In this document: positions 15,193 to 24,119 of the stretch, in pieces
Layout of the letters: every line of letters begins with the position of its first letter
How positions within the stretch are numbered: position 1 is the stretch's first letter
NCBI RefSeq assembly: GCF_002086125.1
Contig: NZ_MVHG01000045.1
Coordinates: 1-38,200 of the forward strand
DNA: 38,200 bases
Origin: Mycobacterium arosiense ATCC BAA-1401 = DSM 45069
Lineage (GTDB): Bacteria; Actinomycetota; Actinomycetes; Mycobacteriales; Mycobacteriaceae
Reading direction: 5' to 3'
Notes under the pieces: generated by a model
What the model saw: the letters and a program-made list of their open reading frames with translations, nothing else
What the model was told of the DNA's origin: nothing
The model's database searches: none
Position numbers and translations under genes: made by a program

Positions 15193-16130
15193 GGCCCCGC
15201 GTCGATCGCGGCCCAGGATTCGATGATCACGCGGGCGATCGAGATCGACCCGGGCAGCAGCAGCTTCGAATCCGACGAGCTGGACCAGTCCCCCGCCGCC
15301 AGCGCGGCGCGCACCTCATCGCGGGTGAACCAGTGCGCCTCGGCGATCTCGCCGTCGTTGAAGGAAAACTCCTCGGCCGGGTCGCCGACGGCGTGGAAGC
15401 CGACCATCAGCGAGCGCGGGAACGGCCACGGCTGACTGCCCAGATACCGCACGTCGCGCACGGTCAGCCCGATCTCCTCGCGGATCTCGCGGGCGACGCA
15501 CACCTCGAAGGACTCACCGGCCTCGACGAATCCGGCCAGCAGCGAGAACATCCGCTCCGGCCACACCGCCTGGCGGGCCAGCACCGCGCGGTCACCGCCG
15601 TCGTGGACCAGGCAGATCACCGCCGGGTCGATGCGCGGGAACTCCTCGCGACCGGTCACCGGGTTGACGCGTGCCCAGCCGGCCCGGGCCGGTCGGGTCG
15701 GCGAACCGTCCTCGGGGCTGTAGCGGGCCTTTTCATGCCAATTCAGCAGCGCGACGGCCGCGGCCACCAGCTGGCTGCTGGTGTCGTCGAAGATCGGGCC
15801 GAGGCTGCGCAGATTCACCACCTCGGCGTGCGCATCGGGATCGTCGGGGGCCTGCAGTGCGCCACGGACGCCCCAGACGTGCCGGCCGTCCTCCAGGCGC
15901 CCCAGGAACACCGCCTCCGACGGCGGCTTGTCACCCACTTCGGCGGCCGCGCCGAGCACCACCCGGCCGTTGGCGACCAGCACCTGGTTGCGCGAATCCA
16001 CCCGCAGCAGCGCCGCCTCCGCCCAGCCGGCGGTGGCGGCGTCGACGTCGGTGCGCAGCTGATCGGCGCGGTCGGCGCCGACGCGCGACAGCAGCGGTAC
16101 GCTGCGCAGCTGAAAGTCCGCGATCGCCAT
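15189..16130 (-). CDS. nudC: NAD(H) pyrophosphatase NudC (Nudix hydrolase)
   Basis: The Nudix box is complete (GFVEAGESFEVCVAREIREE then IGL, near residues 200-222), followed by SQPWPFPRS, the signature of the NADH-pyrophosphatase subfamily. The length is 313 residues. It cleaves NADH/NAD to NMN(H) and AMP, can remove NAD caps from RNA, and in mycobacteria also degrades isoniazid- and ethionamide-NAD adducts. The region where E. coli NudC carries its four zinc-ribbon cysteines (here YSPEDGSPTRPARAGWARVN) has no cysteine. The start overlaps the K+ channel stop by one base (TGATG), so the two genes are translationally coupled. Confidence 0.95.
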   Translation of the reverse strand: MAIADFQLRSVPLLSRVGADRADQLRTDVDAATAGWAEAALLRVDSRNQVLVANGRVVLGAAAEVGDKPPSEAVFLGRLEDGRHVWGVRGALQAPDDPDAHAEVVNLRSLGPIFDDTSSQLVAAAVALLNWHEKARYSPEDGSPTRPARAGWARVNPVTGREEFPRIDPAVICLVHDGGDRAVLARQAVWPERMFSLLAGFVEAGESFEVCVAREIREEIGLTVRDVRYLGSQPWPFPRSLMVGFHAVGDPAEEFSFNDGEIAEAHWFTRDEVRAALAAGDWSSSSDSKLLLPGSISIARVIIESWAAIDAGP

Positions 16131-17200
16131 CAGTGGTCGGCGTTTCGAATGTAGAGCAGTCGGTCGTTGGCCTCGATCGCGTCCACCTCGGGTGCGCCCA
16201 TGCGCAGCAGGTGGCCGTCGCGCACCACGCCGAGCACGATGTCACGCAGGTGCCGCGGCGATCCGCCGACCTCGGTCTGCTCCACCTCACGCTCGGCGAT
16301 GGCCAACCCGACGTCGGGGGTCAGCAGGTCCTCGATCATCTCCACGACGCTGGGCGTGGTGGTGGCCAGCCCCAGCAGCCGGCCGGCGGTGGCCGACGAG
16401 ACCACCACCGAGTCCGCGCCGGACTGCTGCAGCAGGTGCTGGTTTTCCGTCTCCCGGATCGAGGCGACGATCTTGGCGTTGGGTGCGAGCTCGCGCGCCG
16501 TCAGCGTCACCAGCACCGAGGTGTCGTCGCGGCTGGTGGCGACGATGATGGAGGCCGCGTGCTGGGCGCCGGCCAGCCGCAGCACATCGGCTTTGGTGGC
16601 GTCGCCGTGCAGGGTGACCAGGCCCGCGCTCTCGGCGTGCTCGAGCCTGCCGCGATCGGTGTCGACGACGACGACCTCCGTCTGCACGGTCTCGTCACCG
16701 AGGATGGCAGCGACCGCGGTCTTTCCCTTGGTGCCGTAGCCGATCACGATGGTGTGGTTGCGCACTCTGCTCCTCCAACGCTGAATCTTCCACCCTTGGC
16801 GTGACCGCTCGGAGAGCACTTCGAGCGTGGTGCCGACCAGCACGGCCAGAAACGCGATCCGCAGCGCGGTGAAGATCAGGGTGTGCATCAGGCGCGCGGT
16901 TTCGGTGTACGGCGTGATGTCGCCGTAGCCGGTCGTCGACAGGGAGACCGCGGAGAAGTACACGCAGTCCAAGAACGTCAGCGGTTGGTTGCGCACGTCG
17001 CGGTAGCCGGTGCGGTCCAGGTAGACGATGACCGCCGCGGCCAGCAGCACCACCAGCGCGATGGCCAGCCGACGGGTGATGACGCGGATGGGACTCGCAT
17101 GGTCTTCGGGGATGCGCACCACGCCGATCAGCTGATGACCGCGCTGAGTGGTCAGGGCTTCGTCCAGACCGCTCAGCTTCCGGGACCTACCGTTGCCCAC
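16130..17200 (-). CDS. Two-helix potassium channel with TrkA-N/RCK domain (Rv3200c homologue)
   Basis: This 356-residue protein has a membrane helix at about 44-61 (RLAIALVVLLAAAVIVYL), a pore helix and the K+ selectivity filter TTGYGD, then a second helix (HTLIFTALRIAFLAVLVG). The cytosolic half is an RCK/TrkA-N domain beginning NHTIVIGYGTKGKTAVAAIL with the dinucleotide-binding glycines, followed by an RCK-C-like segment. The architecture is that of MthK-type ligand-gated K+ channels. A role in potassium uptake or membrane potential is inferred. It lies upstream of and overlaps nudC by one base; the link between K+ channel and NAD(H) hydrolase recurs in mycobacteria, and RCK domains bind NAD(H), which may be meaningful. 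Confidence 0.93.
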   Translation of the reverse strand: MGNGRSRKLSGLDEALTTQRGHQLIGVVRIPEDHASPIRVITRRLAIALVVLLAAAVIVYLDRTGYRDVRNQPLTFLDCVYFSAVSLSTTGYGDITPYTETARLMHTLIFTALRIAFLAVLVGTTLEVLSERSRQGWKIQRWRSRVRNHTIVIGYGTKGKTAVAAILGDETVQTEVVVVDTDRGRLEHAESAGLVTLHGDATKADVLRLAGAQHAASIIVATSRDDTSVLVTLTARELAPNAKIVASIRETENQHLLQQSGADSVVVSSATAGRLLGLATTTPSVVEMIEDLLTPDVGLAIAEREVEQTEVGGSPRHLRDIVLGVVRDGHLLRMGAPEVDAIEANDRLLYIRNADH

Positions 17201-17294
17201 GGCGGCCCGTCACCGGCTGCACTTCTGCGCACGAGACACGCACGGGTCTTATGTAACCACGGCCACAGCTTCCCCAATACTCGGGCGGCGCAGG

Positions 17295-20200
17295 TCACAC
17301 CCCGACACCGCGGGCGCCGTCGGGATCCGACAGCAGGTCCGCGACCTCGGCGTCGCTCGGCAGTTCGTCGGGGATCAGGGTGGTGCGGGCGCGCACGTAG
17401 TAGAAGGCGGTGCGCACCGACGATTCGGGGACGCCGGCCAGCGCCGCCCAGGCCGAGCGGTACACGGCGAGCTGGACGGCGGCCTGCCGGATCGCTTCCG
17501 GCCCGTGCGGTGGTTCACCGGTTTTCCAGTCGACCACGGTGGCGCCGCCATCGGGGTCGGAGAAGACCGCGTCGATGCGCCCGCGCACCAACGTGTCGCC
17601 GATCGGCATTTCGAACGGCACCTCCACGGCGACGGGAGTTCTTGTGGCCCAGGGTGATTCGGTGAACGCCTGCTGCAATGCGGCCAATTCCGCGCTGTGG
17701 CCGACGTCGGAGTCCGCCGCGCCGGGCAGGTCGCCGAGATCGAACAGGCACTCGGCGCCGTAGAATTTTTGCACCCAGGCGTGAAAGGCATTGCCCAGCA
17801 ACGCATGCGGTTCGGGACGCGACGGCAGCCGATGGCTGAGCCGCTGCGCCGTGCCCGCCGGGTCGCGCGCCAGGCCGACCAGCGAGCTGACCGACAGCTG
17901 GCCGGGCAGGGCGCGCGGCGGCGGCTGCACCGACCGGGCACGCTCGGCCAGCAGGGCGTCGACGTCGGCGGCCCAGCCCTCCACGTCGACCCCGGTGTCG
18001 GTCGCGCCGGCGCGCAGCGCCTGAGCCACCAGCGCCGCCCCGCGCTCGACGTCGCTGCGCCGCCCGGACAGCGGGTCGGGCGGCCATATCGCTTCGACCA
18101 CGTTGTCGCGCAACGGGTTTCGTTCACCGTCGGCGGGTGTCGGCGCCCAGTGTTCCACCGATCCGCAGGGGTAGCCGGCCGCGGCCGAATCGTCGATGAC
18201 GGCCTTGATCTCGCACAGGAAGTCCGACGGGCCGCGCGGCTTGGTGCCGGTGGCCCCCCACTGGTGCCCGGACACCAGCAGGGTGTCCTCGGCCCGGGTG
18301 ATGGCGACGTAGAGCAGCCGCCGCTCCTCGTCGATGCGCCGCTGCTCGAGCTGGCGGCGGTGCTCGGAGATATTGTCCGACAGCTGCTTTCGGTTGGTGA
18401 CGTCCGAGGTGTCCATGACCGGGATACCCAGGGCGCCCGCGGCGGCGCGGTCGCCGCGCAGCAGCGGCGGTAGCTCGGCGGGATCGGTGAGCCAGGTGCT
18501 CTTCGACGCCGTCGACGGGAAGGTGCCGCCGGACAGGTGCGCCACCGCCACCACCTGCCATTCCAGCCCCTTCGCCGAGTGCACCGTGAGCACCTGGACG
18601 CGATCGCGAGCGACCGCCAATGGCGCCGGCGCCAGCCCGTTTTCGACCGACTCGGCCACGTCCAGGTAGGCCAACAGGCCGGTCACCGAGGTGGCTGCCG
18701 ATCCGTCCGCCGGCGCGGTGACGCCGCCGGTGCGTTCGGCGTACGCGGCGACGACGTCGGCGAACGCGTCCAGGTGCTCGGTGCCGGCCCAGCCGGCCTC
18801 GACCCCGGCGGCGGCCCGGACTTCGCAGTCGATGCCCAGCACCCGGCGGACCTCGGCGACCAGGTCGCCGAGCGGATGGCCGAGGTGGGCGCGCAGGGCG
18901 CTCAGTTCGGCGGCCAGCGCCCTGATGCGCTGGTACCCCGCGAGCGAATATGCTTCGGCCGCACCGGGATCGGCGATCGCGTCGGCCAGGCACACAGTGT
19001 CGGCGCCGGGGCCGGCCGCGATCGCGATCGACTCCGGCGAGCGGGCGTCGGCCGCCGGCACACCCTCGCCCAGGACACGCGCGCGCTGCCACAGCGTCGC
19101 GAGGTCGCGGGCGCCCAGGCGCCAGCGTGCACCCGTGAGCACCCGCATCGCCGCCGCGCCGGCCGTCGGATCGGCGACCAGCCGCAGCATGGCCACCACC
19201 TCGGCGACCTCCGGGATGGCCAGCAGCCCGGCCAGGCCGACTACCTCGACAGGGATGCCGCGGGCGCGCAGCGCGTCCGCGATGGGCGCGGCATCGGCGT
19301 TGCGGCGCACCAGCACCGCGGCCGTCGGCGGGCTGACGCCCTCGTCGCGGGCCAGCCGGTAGTGCGCGGCGAGGTGCCCGGCGATCCACTCCCGCTCGGC
19401 CGTCACATCGGGCAGCAACGCGCAGCGGACCGTGCCGGGCGGGGCATCCGGGCGTGGGCGCAGCGCGTGCACGGCCACCGAGCGCCGCCGCGCCTCCGCC
19501 GACACCGCGTTGGCCACCCGCAGGGTGGTCGGCGGATTGCGCCAGCTGGTCCGCAACTCGCACATCGGCGCGGGGGTGCCGTCGGATCGGGGGAAGTCGG
19601 TGGTGAATCGGGGCAGGTTGGTCGCCGACGCGCCGCGCCAGCCGTAGATCGACTGGATGGGGTCACCGACGGCGGTGAGAGCCAGGCCGTCATCGACCCC
19701 ACCGCCGAACAGCGTTGAGAGCGCGATGCGTTGGGCGTGGCCGGTGTCCTGGTACTCGTCGAGCAGTACCACCCGGTAGCGGCTGCGCAGGTCCGCACCG
19801 ACTTGCGGGAAGGTCGCGGCCAGCCTGGCCGCCGACGCCATCTGCATCCCGAAATCCATCACCTTGGCGGCGCGCATGCGTTGGTTGAGGGCGTCGAGCA
19901 GGGGCACCAGTTCGGCGCGCTGTGTCTGGGTGGCCAGCAGCCGCAGCAGCCATTGGCTGGGGCCGCGGTCCCGCTGATAGGGGCCGGCGGGCAGGGAGTG
20001 GATCAGCCGTTCCAGCTCCACGTGGGTATCGTGCAGCTGGTCGGTGTCCACCAGGTGTTCGGCCAGTTGTCCCCACAGCCGCAGCACCATCGAGGTGACG
20101 GCGGCCGGGGTCTTGTCGGTCCGCAGTTCCCCGGGATAGGCGTTCACCACGTCGAAAGCCAGTTGCCACAACTCGGTTTCACCGAGCAGCCGGGTGTCGG

Positions 20201-20612
20201 GCTCGACGGGCAGCAGCAGACCGTAGTCGCGCAGCAGCGCGCCCGCGAAGGCGTGATAGGTGCTGACCGTCGGCGCGCCGTCGGTGTCGACGGTCGAATC
20301 GCCGGCGCCCGGCGCGCCCAGGCCGACGCCGGCCAGCCGGGCCAGTCGGGTGCGGACCCGGCGCAGCAGCTGGCCGGCGGCTTTGCGGGTGAAGGTCAAT
20401 CCGAGCACCTGACCGGGATCGGCGTAGCCGTTGGCGATCAGCCACACCACCCGCGCGGCCATGGTCTCGGTCTTGCCGGCGCCGGCCCCGGCGATGACCA
20501 CCAGCGGCCCCGGCGGTGCGGCGATGACGGCGGCCTGCTCATCGGTCGGCGGGAAAAGCCCGAGCGCCCAGGCCAATTCGGCCGGGGAATAGCGCGGCCG
20601 CGGCGGCGTCAT
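17295..20612 (-). CDS. adnB: AdnB, motor and nuclease subunit of the AdnAB helicase-nuclease
   Basis: The start is the ATG that overlaps the adnA stop (ATGA) and begins MTPPRPRYSPAELAWALGL, giving 1105 residues; the open frame continues upstream only because adnA's frame is GC-rich. The helicase motifs are complete: Walker A GAGAGKTET, motif II LLDEYQDTGHAQR, motif III GDPIQSIYGWRGAS, motif V VHSAKGLEWQVV and motif VI RRLLYVAITRAEDTLLVSG. The C-terminal RecB-like nuclease has GNAFHAWVQKF, the metal-binding VVDWKTGEP and QLAVY. AdnAB resects double-strand breaks in mycobacteria and takes the place of RecBCD. AdnB is the lead motor. It is cotranscribed with adnA. Confidence 0.97.
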   Translation of the reverse strand: MTPPRPRYSPAELAWALGLFPPTDEQAAVIAAPPGPLVVIAGAGAGKTETMAARVVWLIANGYADPGQVLGLTFTRKAAGQLLRRVRTRLARLAGVGLGAPGAGDSTVDTDGAPTVSTYHAFAGALLRDYGLLLPVEPDTRLLGETELWQLAFDVVNAYPGELRTDKTPAAVTSMVLRLWGQLAEHLVDTDQLHDTHVELERLIHSLPAGPYQRDRGPSQWLLRLLATQTQRAELVPLLDALNQRMRAAKVMDFGMQMASAARLAATFPQVGADLRSRYRVVLLDEYQDTGHAQRIALSTLFGGGVDDGLALTAVGDPIQSIYGWRGASATNLPRFTTDFPRSDGTPAPMCELRTSWRNPPTTLRVANAVSAEARRRSVAVHALRPRPDAPPGTVRCALLPDVTAEREWIAGHLAAHYRLARDEGVSPPTAAVLVRRNADAAPIADALRARGIPVEVVGLAGLLAIPEVAEVVAMLRLVADPTAGAAAMRVLTGARWRLGARDLATLWQRARVLGEGVPAADARSPESIAIAAGPGADTVCLADAIADPGAAEAYSLAGYQRIRALAAELSALRAHLGHPLGDLVAEVRRVLGIDCEVRAAAGVEAGWAGTEHLDAFADVVAAYAERTGGVTAPADGSAATSVTGLLAYLDVAESVENGLAPAPLAVARDRVQVLTVHSAKGLEWQVVAVAHLSGGTFPSTASKSTWLTDPAELPPLLRGDRAAAGALGIPVMDTSDVTNRKQLSDNISEHRRQLEQRRIDEERRLLYVAITRAEDTLLVSGHQWGATGTKPRGPSDFLCEIKAVIDDSAAAGYPCGSVEHWAPTPADGERNPLRDNVVEAIWPPDPLSGRRSDVERGAALVAQALRAGATDTGVDVEGWAADVDALLAERARSVQPPPRALPGQLSVSSLVGLARDPAGTAQRLSHRLPSRPEPHALLGNAFHAWVQKFYGAECLFDLGDLPGAADSDVGHSAELAALQQAFTESPWATRTPVAVEVPFEMPIGDTLVRGRIDAVFSDPDGGATVVDWKTGEPPHGPEAIRQAAVQLAVYRSAWAALAGVPESSVRTAFYYVRARTTLIPDELPSDAEVADLLSDPDGARGVGV

Positions 20613-23600
20613 CGCCGTGACCCGTCGGCGAAAGCCGGGCAGTCCGGCCGGATGGGGCAATGCGTGCAGCCGTCGTTGCGCCGCGCGATGAACTGCGGGC
20701 CGGACGTCGCGTCGGCCGCTCGCGCGAGGACCTGGCGCCATTCGTCGCCGCCGGCCGCGGTCAGCGGATCCTGTTCGCGTTCGGCCACCCCCGATGCCCC
20801 GGTCCTGCCGAGGTAGACCAGGCGCGCACCACCGGGATCGGCGTTGTCGGCGCCGTCGCCGACCAATCCCTGTGCCACCGCCAGCTGATACATGGCCAAC
20901 TGGGCGTGTTGTTGCGCGTCGTCCTTGCTCACCGGCGTCTTGCCGGTTTTGATGTCGACGATGACCAGTCGGCCGGCGGCGTCGCGTTCCAGCCGGTCGA
21001 CCCGCCCGCGCAGCCGGACCTCGCCGCCGCCCTCGGTCACGACGGTTCCGTCGATTTCGACCTCGACGCCGATCTCGGTCAGTGCGCCCCGGGTCTGCGC
21101 TCGCCACTCGATGAACGCCTCCAGCATGGCGCGGTGGCGAGCCAGCTCGTTGGCCGAATGCCATTGTGCCGCAAAGGGTAGGTGTTGCCAGGCGCGGTCC
21201 AGCCCGGCCAGCAATTCCGATTCGCTCTGGTGCGGTTCGGCGATCAGGGCGTGCACCACCGACCCGATCGCCGAGCGCACATCGCGCGGGTTGGATCCGC
21301 CGTGCCGCTCGGCGAGCCAGCGCAGCGGGCAGTCGTTGAGGGTCTGCATGGTCGAGGGTGTCAAGGTGACCACATCGCCGCTGCCCCGCAACGGTTCGTT
21401 GGTGCTGATCGGGATCAGCCCGTGCCATCCGGCCGGGTCGGCGCCGGGTACGCCCGCCCGGGCCAGCCGGGCCAATTGCGTTGCCGCGCAGCCCCGGGCG
21501 GCCTCGTCGATGGCCCCGTCGGGGGCGCATACCACGCCGCGCAGCCGACCGACCAGCGCGGCCGCGGACAACACCCGCGGCGCCGAGACCGGTTGCGCCT
21601 CAGCGCCATCGGGTTCTGTTTCGGCCCACCGCGCGATTTCGGCGAAGAACACCGACGGCAGCGCGGCCTCGTGGCCCGCCCCGCCGGTGTCGCTGTCGAC
21701 CGCCGTCACCAGCAACCGCCGGCGAGCCCGGCCCATCGCCGCGACCAGCAGCCTGCGTTCCTCGGCCAGCAGCGGGGCACGCACCGAAGCGTCCGCCCCG
21801 ACCCCGTCCAGCGCGTCCAGCAGCCGCTGGGTACCCAGCACGCCGCCACGGGGAATGGTGTTGGGCCACAACCCTTCCTGCAGTCCGGCGATGACCACGA
21901 AGTCCCATTCGTGCCCCAGCGCGGCGTGCGCGCTGAGCAACCGGACCTGTTCGACCGCGGCGGACGGGTTCCGAACGGCGCCCGGCAGCGCCAGCGCGGC
22001 GATGTGCTCGACCAGACCGCGCAGCGATGCGCCCGAGGTGCGCGAGACGTAGGCGTCGGTGACGTCGAACAGCGCGCTCACCGACTCGAGGTCCCGGGTG
22101 GCCTGGGCCGCGGCGGGCCCGCCGCGCTCGATGACCGACAGCCAGCGGCGCTGCAGCCCGGACCGGTGCCAGGCCGCCCACAAGGTGTAGCGCGGGTCTT
22201 CACCGGCACGGTACGAGCGCGCGGCGGCGGCCAGCACCGCGCGGACCTTGCGCAGCGGGGCGAACTGCGGACCCGGCGGCGCGGCGCCGGCGGACAGCGC
22301 CTCGACCACCAGCTCGGCGAAGTCGCCCGGGCGGCGATCGGGGTTGGCGCGCTGCAGCGTTCGGCGCAGCTGGCGCAGCGTCACCGGATCGACACGACCG
22401 ATGGGGCCGGTCAGCAGCGCCAGCGCGTGCTGCCCGTCCAGCCCGTCGGCGGTGGCCGACAGCACGGTGAGCAGGGCGCGAGCGGCCGGTTCCTCGGACA
22501 ACGGGCCGGGCATGGCGGGCGCGGCCACCGGGACCCCGGCGGCGGCCAAGGCGCGCGGCAGGCGGGCACCGGCCCGCGGCACCGACCGGACGATGACCGC
22601 CATCTGCGACCAGGGCACTCCGTCGATCAGATGTGCGCGCCGCAGCGCGTCGGCGATGGTCGCGGCCTCGGCGTGCGCCGACGCGGCCACACGCACCGTG
22701 ACCGAACCCTCCCCCGCTCCGGCGCCGTCGATCCGCCGGCCGCTGCCGCCGCCGGGTAACCGGGCGGCGACACCGCTGACCGCGCGCGCCACGGCGGGAG
22801 CGCAGCGGTGCGACGTCGTCAGCGTCACCGAGGGCGCGTCGCCGCCGAGCAGTCCGGCGGGTTCACCGCCCCGGAAGCCGAACACCGCCTGGTTGGGATC
22901 GCCGGCGATCAGCGCCAGCTCGGCGCCCGCGGCGAGCACCCGAACCAGGTGGGCCGCCTGCGGGTCCAGCTGCTGCGCGTCGTCGACCAATAAGACGCGG
23001 ACACGGCCGCGTTCGGCGGACAACAGCTCGGGGTCGACGGCGAACGCTTCCAGCGCGGCGCCCACCAATTCGGCGGCGCCCAGCGCGGGCGTGGTCGCCT
23101 CCGGTGCGGCCGTGCCCACCGCCGCGCGCAGCAGCATCACCTGCTCGTACTGGCGGGCGAATTGGCCGGCGGCGGTCCATTCGGGCCGCCGGCAGCGACG
23201 GCCCAGCCGCTGAAGTTCCTGGGGATCCACGCCGCGTTCGGCACAGCGCGCCAACAGGTTTCGCAGTTCGGCGGCGAATCCCGCGGTACTCAGCGCCGGA
23301 CGCAGCTGGGCCGGCCAGGCCGTCGCGGCGCGCGGTCCGTCTTCGAGGTCTCCGGCCAGCAGCTCGCGGATGATGGCGTCCTGTTCGGCGCTGGTGACCA
23401 GCCGCGGCGGCGCCTCACCGGCCCGCTCGGCCGCGCGCCGCAGGACCGCGTAGGCGTACCCGTGCACGGTCCGCACCAAGGGCTCGCTGACTGCGGCCCG
23501 GCCGGGGCCGCCGTATCGCGCGCGCAGCAACGCCGTCGTCAGCGCGCTGCGCTCGGCCATCCCGATCCGGCCGGAACCGGTAAGCAGCAGAACCGATTCC

Positions 23601-23746
23601 GGGTTGACCCCGGCGTCGATCTGGGCGACCGCGGCGTCGATCAGCAGGCTGCTCTTGCCGGTGCCGGGCCCCCCGAGGATACGCAGCCGACCGCGCGCAC
23701 CAGGTTCCAAGACGGTGCGCGCTTCGGCGTCCCACGTGTAGGCCAT
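20609..23746 (-). CDS. adnA: AdnA, helicase-nuclease subunit of AdnAB
   Basis: This 1045-residue protein starts MAYTWDAEARTVLEPG. Its Walker A is GGPGTGKSSLL, but later motor motifs are worn: motif II reads LLVDDAQQLDP, motif V SAHAALGHEWDFVVIAG and motif VI RRLLVAAMGRARRRLLV, consistent with AdnA being the weaker motor. The C-terminal nuclease has GRVDRLERD, VIVDIKTGK and QLAMYQLAV, and four cysteines for the iron-sulfur staple (NDCPLRW and CTHCPIRPDC). Its stop overlaps the adnB start by 4 nt. It is divergent from a small acidic-protein gene. Confidence 0.96.
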   Translation of the reverse strand: MAYTWDAEARTVLEPGARGRLRILGGPGTGKSSLLIDAAVAQIDAGVNPESVLLLTGSGRIGMAERSALTTALLRARYGGPGRAAVSEPLVRTVHGYAYAVLRRAAERAGEAPPRLVTSAEQDAIIRELLAGDLEDGPRAATAWPAQLRPALSTAGFAAELRNLLARCAERGVDPQELQRLGRRCRRPEWTAAGQFARQYEQVMLLRAAVGTAAPEATTPALGAAELVGAALEAFAVDPELLSAERGRVRVLLVDDAQQLDPQAAHLVRVLAAGAELALIAGDPNQAVFGFRGGEPAGLLGGDAPSVTLTTSHRCAPAVARAVSGVAARLPGGGSGRRIDGAGAGEGSVTVRVAASAHAEAATIADALRRAHLIDGVPWSQMAVIVRSVPRAGARLPRALAAAGVPVAAPAMPGPLSEEPAARALLTVLSATADGLDGQHALALLTGPIGRVDPVTLRQLRRTLQRANPDRRPGDFAELVVEALSAGAAPPGPQFAPLRKVRAVLAAAARSYRAGEDPRYTLWAAWHRSGLQRRWLSVIERGGPAAAQATRDLESVSALFDVTDAYVSRTSGASLRGLVEHIAALALPGAVRNPSAAVEQVRLLSAHAALGHEWDFVVIAGLQEGLWPNTIPRGGVLGTQRLLDALDGVGADASVRAPLLAEERRLLVAAMGRARRRLLVTAVDSDTGGAGHEAALPSVFFAEIARWAETEPDGAEAQPVSAPRVLSAAALVGRLRGVVCAPDGAIDEAARGCAATQLARLARAGVPGADPAGWHGLIPISTNEPLRGSGDVVTLTPSTMQTLNDCPLRWLAERHGGSNPRDVRSAIGSVVHALIAEPHQSESELLAGLDRAWQHLPFAAQWHSANELARHRAMLEAFIEWRAQTRGALTEIGVEVEIDGTVVTEGGGEVRLRGRVDRLERDAAGRLVIVDIKTGKTPVSKDDAQQHAQLAMYQLAVAQGLVGDGADNADPGGARLVYLGRTGASGVAEREQDPLTAAGGDEWRQVLARAADATSGPQFIARRNDGCTHCPIRPDCPAFADGSRR

Positions 23747-23867
23747 GACGGCATGACATCACGAGGGTCCGACAGATCCGCTGGCGCAGTGACCGAACCG
23801 GCCACGTCTTTGGCGGCTCTTACCCTGGAGGCCGGAGGAGCCGGACAATGGAGGAGGGTGCAAGACC

Positions 23868-24074
23868 ATGAACGACGACGATCGCGGCTTTCCCATCGAC
23901 GAGGCGCCGGAAGGCGACGCGGTGGAACAACGTCGGCCCGTCGATTCCGACGACGAGACCGGTCTGGACATCGATTACGTGGCCGCCGCCGCGGACCGGG
24001 AGGCCAACGAGGCCGACGTGATCGACCAGGCCTACATCGTCCCCACCGAGGACGATCGGGATGACGACCGTTAA
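23868..24074 (+). CDS. Small acidic protein (possibly Rv3202A homologue)
   Basis: This 68-residue product is very rich in Asp and Glu (MNDDDRGFPIDEAPEGDAVE at the start, DDRDDDR at the end) with no hydrophobic segment, so it is probably disordered and cytosolic. A strong Shine-Dalgarno (GGAGGAGGG) precedes the ATG at about 9 nt, and a TACCCT -10-like hexamer sits at 23821-23826, supporting real expression. Only about 120 nt separate it from the divergent adnA. No function is known; acidic proteins of this kind can be DNA mimics or ribosome-associated factors, but nothing here decides it. Confidence 0.75.
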   Translation: MNDDDRGFPIDEAPEGDAVEQRRPVDSDDETGLDIDYVAAAADREANEADVIDQAYIVPTEDDRDDDR

Positions 24075-24119
24075 GGACCGCCCGCAACCCGCGACCGTGG
24101 CGGCTGGCACCATCGACTG

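Noticed and set aside
14289..16154. 621-codon plus-strand frame across uvrD2, mrx1 and nudC
   Set aside because: It crosses three well-identified genes and intergenic DNA and shows no domain.
20613..21530. N-terminal extension of adnB by about 300 codons
   Set aside because: It lies over the adnA gene in another frame, is Arg/Gly-rich, and the conserved AdnB start at 20612 overlaps the adnA stop in the usual ATGA manner.
21182..22759. 525-codon plus-strand frame opposite adnA
   Set aside because: The composition is that of a GC-bias shadow (Arg, Gly, Gln, Val) and no motif is seen; adnA on the other strand explains the openness.
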